64,000 nt of DNA from Bacillota bacterium (GTDB lineage: Bacteria > Bacillota > Bacilli > Bu12). The stretch is taken from the NCBI GenBank assembly GCA_014896485.1, contig JADBKH010000031.1, forward strand, positions 1 to 64,000, in the 5' to 3' direction. Of this stretch, positions 34,673 to 42,629 are shown piece after piece (the first letter of the stretch is position 1; each line of letters starts with the position of its first letter). A program made the translations under genes and the position numbers. The notes below the pieces were generated by a model that was not told where the DNA came from, ran no database searches, and was given only the letters and a program-made list of their open reading frames with translations.

Positions 34673-36382
34673 ATGGCAGTGGCATTGCCGATTCAACAAG
34701 AGGTCTACCACATCGACGCAAGAGATCTGACGCCTGCCAAGCGTCGCAATCTCATCGTGCGTACCTTCACAAAGTATGGGTTAACCTTGGTTTTTCGAGA
34801 CGGTGGATTGGCAATCTTTCGCAATGGTGGTGTGAATCTTTCAGAGGATCAACAAGCCCGTCTTGGCACGAATATCCGTCGATGTTTCGAGGAGTTGGGA
34901 CCCACCTTTATCAAGCTCGGTCAAGTGTTGGCGACGCGGTCGGATTTCTTGCCGGAATTCATCTGTGACGAACTGACCCTGTTGTTGGATGCCATTCCTC
35001 CTGCGCCCTTTGGTGAAGTGGCTGCGGTCCTTGAGGCGGAGTTGCCGGATGGCATGCGTACTTTCCGCCGGCTGGATCCGCAGCCGCTCGGTTCAGCGTC
35101 GCTGGCTTGCGTCTACAAAGCTGAACTACGGGACGGACGACCGTGTGCCGTAAAAGTTGTGCGACCCAATGTAGAGAAACTGTTTCAGACCGATATCGCG
35201 CTTATTAAGGGTTGGGTGAGGCGTTTGTCCAAACTCCTGCCCCCCCCTTTGGCGGCAGCGTTTGATCTGAACGGATTGCTGGATGACTACTATTCTTCCA
35301 GCTTGGCTGAGACCGATATGCGTCAGGAAGCCCAGCACATGGAAGATCATCGTGCATATATGGCGGAGTACGACCATTTGCGTGTGCCGGAAGTCTATCT
35401 CAAGCCGACGAAAAATGTACTTGTACAAGAGCTGGTGGATGGATGGAGCATTAAGGAGTTTCCTGTCGATTTCTTGACTTTGGAAGATCGTGCCATGTTG
35501 ATGAACGAAGCGGCACATTATTACATTAAGACGATCATGGAAGGGTATTATCATGCCGATTTTCATGCCTCGAACCTTCTGGTCGGTCGAGCTAAACAAC
35601 TTTATGCCATTGATTGGGGCATGGTTGGGCATGTTGACACCAATCTGACTGAGAACATCTTGAAACTGGTTAGTTACGTGTTCACCAATCGCATCAGTGA
35701 AGCGGCCGAAGTGGCTCTGCAGGTGATGCGGCCTACTGAGTACACGGATATGCAGGATTTCAAGCAGCAGTTTGTGACCCACGCAGAGAAGTACGCATGG
35801 AATGTCCAAGGAGATACCAAAGCCAACTGGGGTACGATGGTGATGGAGTTCATTCAGGTGGCCGCTGCTCATTACTGTAAGGTTCCCTCCGGGCTGGCGC
35901 TGTGGGCAAAAGGATGGTCGGCGACGGAGGCCGTGGCGCGCTGGTTGCTTCCCGAGTACAGTTATGCCCGGTCGGTAGAAACGTTTGATACCAATCTTCT
36001 CGAAATCTTCCTGCAGCATCATCTCAGTTTTCGTACCAACGGTTTCGCCATTTTCGATGTCGTGAAGATGCTTACGGCACTGCCCCAGCGCGTCGATGTC
36101 ATTACTGAACAGTTGGCGGATGGCACATTGACACTACAGACCGAACATCGTTTGACCCAGGCAACGGCACGTACCGTCAACACAGCGATTAATCGCGTTG
36201 TACTCGCCGCAATTGTCTGTGCCTTGTTGATAACGAGCGGGCTTTTTGCCATTGCAATGAAAGGGACAGCCCACACAGTGGCGTGGATCTGGATTGGCAG
36301 TGCCGCAACCGTTTGCGCGGTTGCTGGGGCTGTTTTGGGCATATGGACCCTGTGGCGTTTGCGACGATCGTCAAAAACGTAA
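34673..36382 (+). CDS. ABC1/UbiB-family atypical kinase-like protein
   Basis: A 569-residue AarF/UbiB/ADCK-type protein. Family motifs are FIKLGQVLATRSDFLP (the KxGQ block), GSASLACVYKAEL in place of the Ala-rich loop, AVKVV (Lys), YHADFHASNLLV (catalytic loop) and IDWGMVG (DFG equivalent). Two membrane segments close the C-terminus (VVLAAIVCALLITSGLFAI and a second). These ATPases support metabolism or movement of quinones and other isoprenoid lipids. CAGGAGGGGAAG precedes the ATG. It is under the shared operator; the stop region has a tandem repeat. Confidence 0.9.
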   Translation: MAVALPIQQEVYHIDARDLTPAKRRNLIVRTFTKYGLTLVFRDGGLAIFRNGGVNLSEDQQARLGTNIRRCFEELGPTFIKLGQVLATRSDFLPEFICDELTLLLDAIPPAPFGEVAAVLEAELPDGMRTFRRLDPQPLGSASLACVYKAELRDGRPCAVKVVRPNVEKLFQTDIALIKGWVRRLSKLLPPPLAAAFDLNGLLDDYYSSSLAETDMRQEAQHMEDHRAYMAEYDHLRVPEVYLKPTKNVLVQELVDGWSIKEFPVDFLTLEDRAMLMNEAAHYYIKTIMEGYYHADFHASNLLVGRAKQLYAIDWGMVGHVDTNLTENILKLVSYVFTNRISEAAEVALQVMRPTEYTDMQDFKQQFVTHAEKYAWNVQGDTKANWGTMVMEFIQVAAAHYCKVPSGLALWAKGWSATEAVARWLLPEYSYARSVETFDTNLLEIFLQHHLSFRTNGFAIFDVVKMLTALPQRVDVITEQLADGTLTLQTEHRLTQATARTVNTAINRVVLAAIVCALLITSGLFAIAMKGTAHTVAWIWIGSAATVCAVAGAVLGIWTLWRLRRSSKT

Positions 36383-36403
36383 GACGATCGTCAAAAACGT
36401 AAG
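36364..36403. repeat. Perfect tandem duplication of 20 bases at the stop of the kinase-like gene
   Basis: The unit ACGATCGTCAAAAACGTAAG occurs twice in a row (36364-36383, 36384-36403). The first copy includes the TAA stop, the second lies in the untranslated part. A recent slippage-type duplication; the downstream copy does not extend the protein. Confidence 0.9.
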
Positions 36404-36468
36404 TAGGGTAGTTAGGAAATGTACGTGAAATGTACGTGCGTATCGAGGTGGGGGAGGAGAAAGGGCCA

Positions 36469-36984
36469 ATGGAAAATAGGGCACAGGTTCAGACAGTAGC
36501 ATCGACGCTGAATCTTCCGGAAGTCACCGGACCCGACCGTGCCAAAGAGGAGAAGCAGAAAGAGAAGGCAGAGATCGCAGCACGGATTCAAGCGCTCTAT
36601 GAACGCAGTGGGGGGCCGACCAAAGCCGCTGAAAAGATTGAGCATGTGATCCGGGAGCATTTGAAGTATGGGAGAGATCACGGCGAATCAGGGCGTATCG
36701 AAACCTACGACAATGTCATTCGGCGTTTCCTCAATACGGATCGCAGTTGGTCTGGTTTTGTCAAGGAAGGGCAAAAGGCGGGTGCCCTCCTAATGAATTT
36801 TGCCAGTCAATTTATCCCGCGCCCTGATCCAGGTATCGAACATGTGGCCAAAGAGCTGCATGACCTAAATGAGACGCTCTCGACCTTTGTTACCATGCAG
36901 GAACGGATGGCGCGTCTGGAAGCCAAGCTGGATCTGGTTTTGCGGCAACGCAGTGAACTTAGAGATGGAGGCGGGCGGGGATGA
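36469..36984 (+). CDS. Hypothetical coiled-coil protein
   Basis: A 171-residue soluble protein, charged and helical: a Lys/Glu-rich N-terminus (AKEEKQKEKAEIAARIQALY), a central EHVIREHLKYGRDHGESGRIETYD, and a C-terminal leucine-heptad coil (MARLEAKLDLVL). No family recognised. GGGGAGGAGAAAGG precedes the ATG. Its end overlaps the start of the next gene by four bases, so the two are translationally coupled and likely work together. Confidence 0.65.
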   Translation: MENRAQVQTVASTLNLPEVTGPDRAKEEKQKEKAEIAARIQALYERSGGPTKAAEKIEHVIREHLKYGRDHGESGRIETYDNVIRRFLNTDRSWSGFVKEGQKAGALLMNFASQFIPRPDPGIEHVAKELHDLNETLSTFVTMQERMARLEAKLDLVLRQRSELRDGGGRG

Positions 36985-38030
36985 AGCATCCTCGTGCTTT
37001 CCGTGTGTTCCTGCTGGGCAGTGTAGCGGCCTGGGCGGTGGTAAGCGGCACGTGGCCGGCTGTTGCCGCCACGCCAGGAAAGAACTCCCTTTCGTCGATG
37101 GCCCATCCTTTGGGAACGCGCTTTACGTCGTGGGTGGATGAGCTCCCCTTCTTTGGTAGTGGCGGGATACAGGAGCCCTCCGGGAGCGTTGATCCATCCG
37201 GGGATAACTCGATAAGCCCTGAACCCGTGCCAGTGCCACTTCCTGAACAGCCGCCGGTTGTAGCGCAACCGCATGATCCGACGGTTTTACCGGATCCCCC
37301 TGCGCAGCAATCGCCTTCTGCCAGCTCACCTTCGCCGGTTTCCTCTCACCCGATGGCGTCAGGCGATGCGAATGCGACACCAGAAACGGCCTTGCCTGTT
37401 TCTTCTGGCAGCCGAGAAACTGTGTCAACAGCGCAACAGGCCGTCCTGCAGTCTGGACCGATGGCGACAACGCCGGCTGCTCCGATGACGCAACCATCTA
37501 GTCCTGTTTCGTCTGCGCAGACCAATGAAATGCCTGCTTCATTCTCCTCACAAATGACGGTGACGCAGCTTCAGCGCCTCCCCAAAGCTCAGTTGACCAA
37601 GCAGATGGATCAGCAAGCGCAACAAGTGGCCCAAAACGTCAACCTAGCTGGAATCAAAGCGCCTATCGAAGTACAAGCCGAGCGACTCGACGGTACCCAT
37701 GCACACATGTCACTGGCACTGTCGCCCACACTGAGTCTGGAGCACGCGACACTGAGCAACTTGAAGATTATCTATCAAGCTGATAACGGAGCGAAGATAG
37801 TCATTGAAGTGCCGCAGGCGCAGGCAGAAAACCTGATTATCCAATCTTCTCTGCTTTACTACGTGCCTACTGCACTGAAAATGCTCAATACGCCACTGTC
37901 CTTGTTGGCCCTGTTACTTGGAAACGAGGTGAATCACCTTTCACTCTCTAACGTAAGCTTAAAAGTAAGTCAGTTTATATCTGCGGGTTCCATGGATTCT
38001 AACGGGTTGAGTTTGAGCATTGGGCAGTGA
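36981..38030 (+). CDS. Exported Pro/Ser-rich protein with beta-type C-terminal domain
   Basis: A 349-residue protein with a signal peptide (FLLGSVAAWAVVSGTWPAVAA), then about 150 residues rich in Pro, Ser and Gln that look like a wall-spanning linker, and a C-terminal domain of strand-like repeats (LAGIKAPIEVQAERLDG, ATLSNLKIIYQ, LSLSNVSLKVSQFISAGSM). The repeat style recalls the DUF6230-like protein encoded next. No sortase motif at the end. Probably a surface protein of the same lipid-linked system, by context. Confidence 0.7.
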   Translation: MKHPRAFRVFLLGSVAAWAVVSGTWPAVAATPGKNSLSSMAHPLGTRFTSWVDELPFFGSGGIQEPSGSVDPSGDNSISPEPVPVPLPEQPPVVAQPHDPTVLPDPPAQQSPSASSPSPVSSHPMASGDANATPETALPVSSGSRETVSTAQQAVLQSGPMATTPAAPMTQPSSPVSSAQTNEMPASFSSQMTVTQLQRLPKAQLTKQMDQQAQQVAQNVNLAGIKAPIEVQAERLDGTHAHMSLALSPTLSLEHATLSNLKIIYQADNGAKIVIEVPQAQAENLIIQSSLLYYVPTALKMLNTPLSLLALLLGNEVNHLSLSNVSLKVSQFISAGSMDSNGLSLSIGQ

Positions 38031-38178
38031 TGTCCATGTGGGGCACTGTTTTGAATTTCCTGCGAGCAAGGACTTTGGAAAAAATGAAGGGAGGTGAGCG
38101 TGATGAAATGAGTGTGAGAAAAGGGAAAAGTTGAGTCCGCTGAATATAAAAAGTGATTTTGAAAGGAGAGGAAGGATC

Positions 38179-38748
38179 GTGGCCACAGTGCTTTCTACCC
38201 CTGAGCGTGTGATGGTGGCTCCTATCTATGGTAGGACCAATCGAATGCGCTTCTGGGTCGTACTGTTCGCTGGTTTGGTGATTCTTGGAGGAATTCTCGC
38301 AGCGGTTTCGAGGGGAGCTGTGGCAATGGCGGCAACGATACCGCTGCCCCTCGATATCAGGGTGACCAATCTGACTGGGACAAATTTCATGCTGGTACCT
38401 GGGACTGCCAAAGGAACAGGCGCACCGACCGGGGTGGGGAACTTAACCGGCGATTTAAAAGGATTGTCCATCTCTAAATCGCTGGGAATTGCAGGCCATG
38501 ATGTAACCTTGAACATCACCACGGGTCCGGGAAGCGTTGCCCATGCTACCGGTTTGACTCTGGATCTTGATTCGTTGAACAGCAGTGGTGCAACTTTCAG
38601 CGGCCTGAGTTTCGCCACAGGGGGCCAAAACGGCTTATCGCTGGGAGCGAACCAGATTGTGCTAGACAATGGCGTCATTCACTCGCCCTTTTTGATGGCC
38701 AACAGCATTACGCTGCCAGGACTAGGCTTGTCATTCACCCTCAAATGA
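38179..38748 (+). CDS. Membrane-anchored/exported DUF6230-like protein
   Basis: A 189-residue protein beginning with GRTNRMRFWVVLFAG and one hydrophobic signal-anchor (LVILGGILAAVSRGAVAMAA), then a strand-rich exported domain with LTGTNFMLVPG. This matches the layout of DUF6230 proteins, common in actinobacteria where they neighbour DUF6114 proteins and are sometimes loosely labelled cholesterol esterase. A DUF6114 protein is encoded 1.1 kb away on the other strand. The GTG at 38179 follows AAAGGAGAGGAAGG. Function unknown. Confidence 0.65.
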   Translation: MATVLSTPERVMVAPIYGRTNRMRFWVVLFAGLVILGGILAAVSRGAVAMAATIPLPLDIRVTNLTGTNFMLVPGTAKGTGAPTGVGNLTGDLKGLSISKSLGIAGHDVTLNITTGPGSVAHATGLTLDLDSLNSSGATFSGLSFATGGQNGLSLGANQIVLDNGVIHSPFLMANSITLPGLGLSFTLK

Positions 38749-38789
38749 TCATTCCCACGTTGCCCAGTGTAGGCTGCGATTCCGTTTGA

Positions 38790-38820
38790 AAAAAGGATTG
38801 CCGAATCGGCAATCCTTTTT
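38790..38820. terminator. Bidirectional rho-independent terminator
   Basis: Fourteen-base arms AAAAAGGATTGCCG / CGGCAATCCTTTTT, perfect, with a three-base loop AAT. T-runs exist on both strands, so it ends both the DUF6230-like gene and the convergent methyltransferase gene. Confidence 0.9.
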
Positions 38821-38850
38821 ATGAGCAGAAGGTGCTGAAATTACGACAAT

Positions 38851-39777
38851 TTATGCCGGCTTTTCGGCGCGAATAATGCCATATCGCCACAGATCGTTGC
38901 GAAAAGCTCTGTACTGTGCAAAACAAGCTTTGTAGTTCTCCCACTCGTGGTTGACGAATTGACCCAATATGTGCCCGGTAATAGCAGGAACGGTGGTGAG
39001 CAGCGCCATGTGGTGGAGTCTTTTGACGCTAGGGGCAACATATGCGCTGTGATCGCTGGCTTGCACTTGCTCAAAGCCTGTATCCTCGATCATACGACGC
39101 ATCTCGGTTAAAGTCGTGAAATGTGTTACCCAACCCCGGTTCCATTGGCGGATCCAACGCTCTTCTGTTGAAGAAAAAGTATGCTTTGTCAGTAGAAAGT
39201 CGCTCATCAGCAAAATGCCGCCCGGTCTGAGCAGCCGAAAGGCTTCTTCGCAAAAGCGCCGTTTGTCAAGGGCATGACAAAGCGATTCAATAGCCCAAAC
39301 TTGATCAAAAGAGTCATCGGGAAAAGAAGTGTTGCAGTAATCTTCCACATAAAATGAAACGGAATCTTCTAGATGCAGCCGCCTGCAGTTTGCGTTGGCC
39401 TGTGTGATCTGATCTTCAACAATGTTGATACCCACTACTGGACCACCGTGGTGGCGAGCGAGCCAAACAGCCGTTCCACCCACCCCACAGCCGGCATCTA
39501 AGATAGACGCATTCTTTGTGGCCCCGCTGATCTCGTAGAGTTTCTCGTTGAGGCGAAGCAATGCCTTCTGATGGCTGTGAACCCCCCGATCCCAGTACCC
39601 GTAATGATAAGCGAGCGTCTCATCATTAAACCAGAGTAAGCGATAGTCGCGCAGTGTTTGGCGGTAATATGCGCGTATTGCTTCGTAATCGTCGGCTTGA
39701 ATCACTTCTGATGGGGGATGCACCAATAAACGTGTCGCTGTGGTCTCCCTTTCATCGGGTTCGGGCGCAGTGGGCAT
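38851..39777 (-). CDS. SAM-dependent methyltransferase (sterol/isoprenoid methyltransferase-like)
   Basis: A 308-residue class I methyltransferase. The SAM motif is ILDAGCGVGGTAVWLA near residue 94, with VWAIESLCHALDK and LRPGGILLMSDF later. The opening YHYGYWDRGVHSHQKALLRLNEKL resembles sterol C-24, tocopherol and geranyl-diphosphate methyltransferases, which act on isoprenoid lipids. GAAGGAGGGATCCC precedes the ATG. It follows the SCP2-DUF6114 gene by 36 bases on the same strand, so it belongs to the operator-controlled transcript from 40811. Confidence 0.82.
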   Translation of the reverse strand: MPTAPEPDERETTATRLLVHPPSEVIQADDYEAIRAYYRQTLRDYRLLWFNDETLAYHYGYWDRGVHSHQKALLRLNEKLYEISGATKNASILDAGCGVGGTAVWLARHHGGPVVGINIVEDQITQANANCRRLHLEDSVSFYVEDYCNTSFPDDSFDQVWAIESLCHALDKRRFCEEAFRLLRPGGILLMSDFLLTKHTFSSTEERWIRQWNRGWVTHFTTLTEMRRMIEDTGFEQVQASDHSAYVAPSVKRLHHMALLTTVPAITGHILGQFVNHEWENYKACFAQYRAFRNDLWRYGIIRAEKPA

Positions 39778-39813
39778 GGGATCCCTCCTTCGTTCTGCGC
39801 TTCTGCTGCTTAA

Positions 39814-40749
39814 TTACACTTTGCGAACCGCCTTGCCTACCTGCGGTGCCGCTTGCCACCCTTGTTCTGCAGGACGCATCACGGGTGTCCAGGCGACGCC
39901 CAAAGCACCTCCGACCAAGCCGAATAGCAGACCGACGACGAGTCCTCCCATCGACGTGATCAAGGAGACGAGTGCTAAAACGATCGTGATGCCGCCGACA
40001 AGGGTGCTGTAATAAGGGGTTAGAAGCTGGGCCAATCCCATGACGATGAGCAGCCCTCCTACTATCAGGCCTTCCCAGAGATTGCTGCCCGGAAGTAAAG
40101 CGAATTGAAGGAAGGATGCTGGCCCAACCACGACAAAGATTCCACTGAGCAGGGTAAGAATACCGGCATAGAAAGGTCGTGTATGGCGCCAACGCCAGAA
40201 CCTGCTGTTTGCTTCCTGAGTTTCGTCTGCTGCAGGCGTCTCTGTGGTGCGCTCCTGCACCCTAGCAGCGGCAGCTTCGCTGGACCCTTGTGGATTCGTA
40301 GCTGAAACCGCAGAGGTGCTTTTCACAACTGGAAGGGCTGTTTTGGAGTGACGGTGACGCTTTCCTGGAGGCTGTAGGAGAGTCAAGCGCCTACCTATTT
40401 CACCTATCACAGCGGAGAGAAGGGGAGCCCAAATGACCACATCTGCCACTTGAGCGCCATCCACTTTGATCTGACCGGTGGTCAGCAGGGAAGTGATCTC
40501 GGCGCTACCCCTGCTTGCGAGCTGCCAAGTCGTCTCGGGTGCATGCAGGACGTAGACAGGGGTATCTGGTTCGGGAGCGGGAGTATAGAGTGCCCAAGTA
40601 TCCTCGATCCGCAGGTAGAGTGGGCTGGCATCGTCGATGCTGAAGCCGAAGGTCACGCTTTCCGTTGTGCTGTCATTGAGGCGTATCGGTTGTTGGATCG
40701 CTTCAAGCCAATGCTCTTGCGGGGTGGATTGTTGTTCGGTACGCGCCAT
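39814..40749 (-). CDS. SCP2-like domain fused to a DUF6114 membrane domain
   Basis: A 311-residue protein. Residues about 25-115 look like an SCP2 lipid-binding domain (ESVTFGFSIDDASPLYLRIED, TPVYVLHAPETTWQLASRG, ITSLLTTGQIKVDGAQV in place of FMAGRxxxEGD). A Ser/Ala/Thr linker follows. Residues about 190-295 form the DUF6114 core, opening with RPFYAGILTLLSG, then three or four membrane segments and the closing LVGGALGVAWTP. DUF6114 proteins in actinobacteria accompany DUF6230 proteins. The fusion suggests the membrane domain handles an SCP2 ligand. First gene of an operator-controlled operon. Confidence 0.75.
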   Translation of the reverse strand: MARTEQQSTPQEHWLEAIQQPIRLNDSTTESVTFGFSIDDASPLYLRIEDTWALYTPAPEPDTPVYVLHAPETTWQLASRGSAEITSLLTTGQIKVDGAQVADVVIWAPLLSAVIGEIGRRLTLLQPPGKRHRHSKTALPVVKSTSAVSATNPQGSSEAAAARVQERTTETPAADETQEANSRFWRWRHTRPFYAGILTLLSGIFVVVGPASFLQFALLPGSNLWEGLIVGGLLIVMGLAQLLTPYYSTLVGGITIVLALVSLITSMGGLVVGLLFGLVGGALGVAWTPVMRPAEQGWQAAPQVGKAVRKV

Positions 40750-40769
40750 TTTTTACCTCCTATAATACC

Positions 40770-40811
40770 GATACGTACCAGTATTAAAACACAAAGACCC
40801 TGTTTTTGCAA
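40770..40811 (-). promoter_or_regulatory. SCP2-DUF6114 operon promoter with operator (site 8)
   Basis: Minus strand: TTGCAA (40811-40806), 17 bases, TTTAAT (40788-40783), overlapped by AATACT-GGTA-CGTATC (40785-40770). The CGTATC arm is exact, the other has one change. Same architecture as sites 1-7. Confidence 0.72.
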
Positions 40812-40900
40812 GTGTTCTTAGCTTATATAATACACCCTGCTTACAGCCGATTGCTGTTTTTGCGCCTGTGTTATACTTCTTCTGTGAAAGGAGCCTTTTC

Positions 40901-41707
40901 ATGCGTTACCGCCTGCTGGCGCTCGATTTAGATGATACTTTGCTCTACGATGATTTTTCGATAGCTGACGAAGAAAAGCGCGCCGTTGAGGCGGTGGTAG
41001 CAGCAGGAGGTACCGTGGCCTTGGCCACAGGGCGAATGTACTCGGCTGCCCGCAAGGTGGCCGAGGAGTTGGGTATTGCTGCACCGATCATTTCCTATGG
41101 GGGCGCTTCTGCTCGGATGGCCGACGGCACCCCGATCTTTGTGCGAAATGTCCCCAGAGAGCTGGCCTTGCAGATCCTAGAATATGCCCGACGATACCAG
41201 ATTCACATTCACGCGTACGCCGGCGATCAGTTGGTCGGTGAACAGGATGATGAGATCTTGCGAGAGTATGCACGTGTCAATCGGGTCGATTACCACCTTG
41301 TCGACTTGGAAGAAGCCTTTTCTGAAGAGGAGCCCCCCAAATTGTTGTTGATCGACCAACCGGAAAGGATCGATGCGTTGCAACAAGCGCTGGCGGCCAA
41401 CTACGGTGAACGACTCCATTTGACCAAGTCCAAGCCGTACTTCTTGGAAGTGACCCACCCGGAAGGGACCAAGGGACGTGCGCTCGCCGCCTTGGCTGCA
41501 GCATTGGGGGTAAATCGCGAGGAGGTCTTCGCAATTGGCGATGCGCCCAATGATCGAGAGATGATCGCTTGGGCCGGCCTGGGTGTTGCGGTTGCCAATG
41601 CGACAGAGGCCGTGCGAAGCATTGCCGATCGGGTCGTTCCTTCCAACAAAGATCATGGTGTGGCCTATGCCTTGATGCATTTGGTGCTGGCCCATGAGCG
41701 CGTCTGA
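40901..41707 (+). CDS. Cof-type HAD-IIB phosphatase
   Basis: A 268-residue cytosolic sugar-phosphate or nucleotide phosphatase of the Cof/YkrA group. Motifs are the nucleophile block LDLDDTLLYDD, ALATGR (motif II), KGRALAALA (Lys) and GDAPNDREMI (motif IV). The substrate-specifying C2B cap lies between motifs II and III. AAAGGAGCC precedes the ATG at 40901. It overlaps the next gene by 14 bases. Confidence 0.92.
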   Translation: MRYRLLALDLDDTLLYDDFSIADEEKRAVEAVVAAGGTVALATGRMYSAARKVAEELGIAAPIISYGGASARMADGTPIFVRNVPRELALQILEYARRYQIHIHAYAGDQLVGEQDDEILREYARVNRVDYHLVDLEEAFSEEEPPKLLLIDQPERIDALQQALAANYGERLHLTKSKPYFLEVTHPEGTKGRALAALAAALGVNREEVFAIGDAPNDREMIAWAGLGVAVANATEAVRSIADRVVPSNKDHGVAYALMHLVLAHERV

Positions 41708-42392
41708 GCAGAAGGTGTTATTGTCTGCCCTATCACGGCTGCAATTGCGTGCAGACGAGACAATTTTGTTGGTCATCGCCACAAAAACCCGGCAAGATGA
41801 GGGGACGTTTCTCGGCGAGGTGTTGGAACAGGAGCCTGCTTTTGCGCAGGAGTGGAAGTGTTTTGGAAAGTCCCGGGCAGTTCTCCGCGTGCACCGCAAG
41901 GATGCTTTGGAGACTTCCGCAGCATTGCTACAGACACTGGCGGAAGACGTAGGTATCGATGCCCGTGTGGCACTTCCCGGCGCACATGCTCTCACGCTAG
42001 CCGTCGCCTTGGCCCAGGCCGAGGAAAGTTACGCGGCAGGGCGTTGCTTCTATCCGAACCAGCCGATCTACCGCTATGAGGACTTGGTGCTCGAACGTCT
42101 GCTCCTCTGCTTGCCCACCGATGCGGCCAAGGTATTTGTGCAACAATCCCTGGGCGATCTAGCCCATGGGTTGAACCCCGATCTCCAAGCGACACTGCAG
42201 ACGTTTTTTAGGGAAGATCTCAGTCTTACAGAAGCTGCCAAACAGCTTTATCTGCACCGCAATAGCATCTCGTACCGCTTGGAAAAAGTGCGTCAAGCAA
42301 GTGGCCGCGATGTGCGGCACTTCCAAGACGCAGTTTTGGTCTACTTGGGACTGTTGCTTTCAGAGAGAGTGCGGCATCAGGGAGCCTTTTAA
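41694..42392 (+). CDS. PucR/CdaR-type transcriptional regulator
   Basis: A 232-residue protein whose last 60 residues form the PucR-type helix-turn-helix: LQATLQTFFREDLSLTEAAKQLYLHRNSISYRLEKVRQASG. The N-terminal part has no recognised sensor domain and resembles the GGDEF-like CdaR core. It overlaps the HAD phosphatase gene, so it likely controls a small regulon linked to that enzyme. Confidence 0.85.
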   Translation: MSASEQKVLLSALSRLQLRADETILLVIATKTRQDEGTFLGEVLEQEPAFAQEWKCFGKSRAVLRVHRKDALETSAALLQTLAEDVGIDARVALPGAHALTLAVALAQAEESYAAGRCFYPNQPIYRYEDLVLERLLLCLPTDAAKVFVQQSLGDLAHGLNPDLQATLQTFFREDLSLTEAAKQLYLHRNSISYRLEKVRQASGRDVRHFQDAVLVYLGLLLSERVRHQGAF

Positions 42393-42395
42393 CGC

Positions 42396-42581
42396 TTACA
42401 TTTCCTTTCTTGTTTCTTCCGAGGAGCTCTGCTCTTGCCCTTTGTCAGGCAGCGTACAAAAACCATCTGCATCGCAGATCGGTGCAGCCTCTCCGAGTGG
42501 AATGAGTCGCTCTAAGGGTTGTCGCTTCAGCTTTTCGATTGTCTGAGGGTATCCTTTTTCCTTTTCTTGTACTCTTTTCAC
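42396..42581 (-). CDS. Small hypothetical protein with a CDADGFC motif
   Basis: A 61-residue protein starting at a GTG with GCAGGAGG nine bases upstream. It is charged, with a central ICDADGFC that could bind a metal or form a disulfide, and a Ser/Glu-rich tail. It lies 48 bases downstream of the DsbA-like gene on the same strand. No known family. The good ribosome site and the Cys pair next to a thiol-type oxidoreductase support it as a real gene. Confidence 0.55.
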   Translation of the reverse strand: MKRVQEKEKGYPQTIEKLKRQPLERLIPLGEAAPICDADGFCTLPDKGQEQSSSEETRKEM

Positions 42582-42629
42582 TAGGGTTTGCCTCCTGCAG
42601 TGCACGCCTTCGATCTTCAAATCGGGGAA

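Noticed and set aside
36420-36445. ATGTACGTG repeated twice before the gene at 36469, resembling a ninth regulon operator
   Set aside because: The arms are direct repeats, and the only dyad readings have a spacing of two or five bases rather than four. No good promoter box overlaps it.
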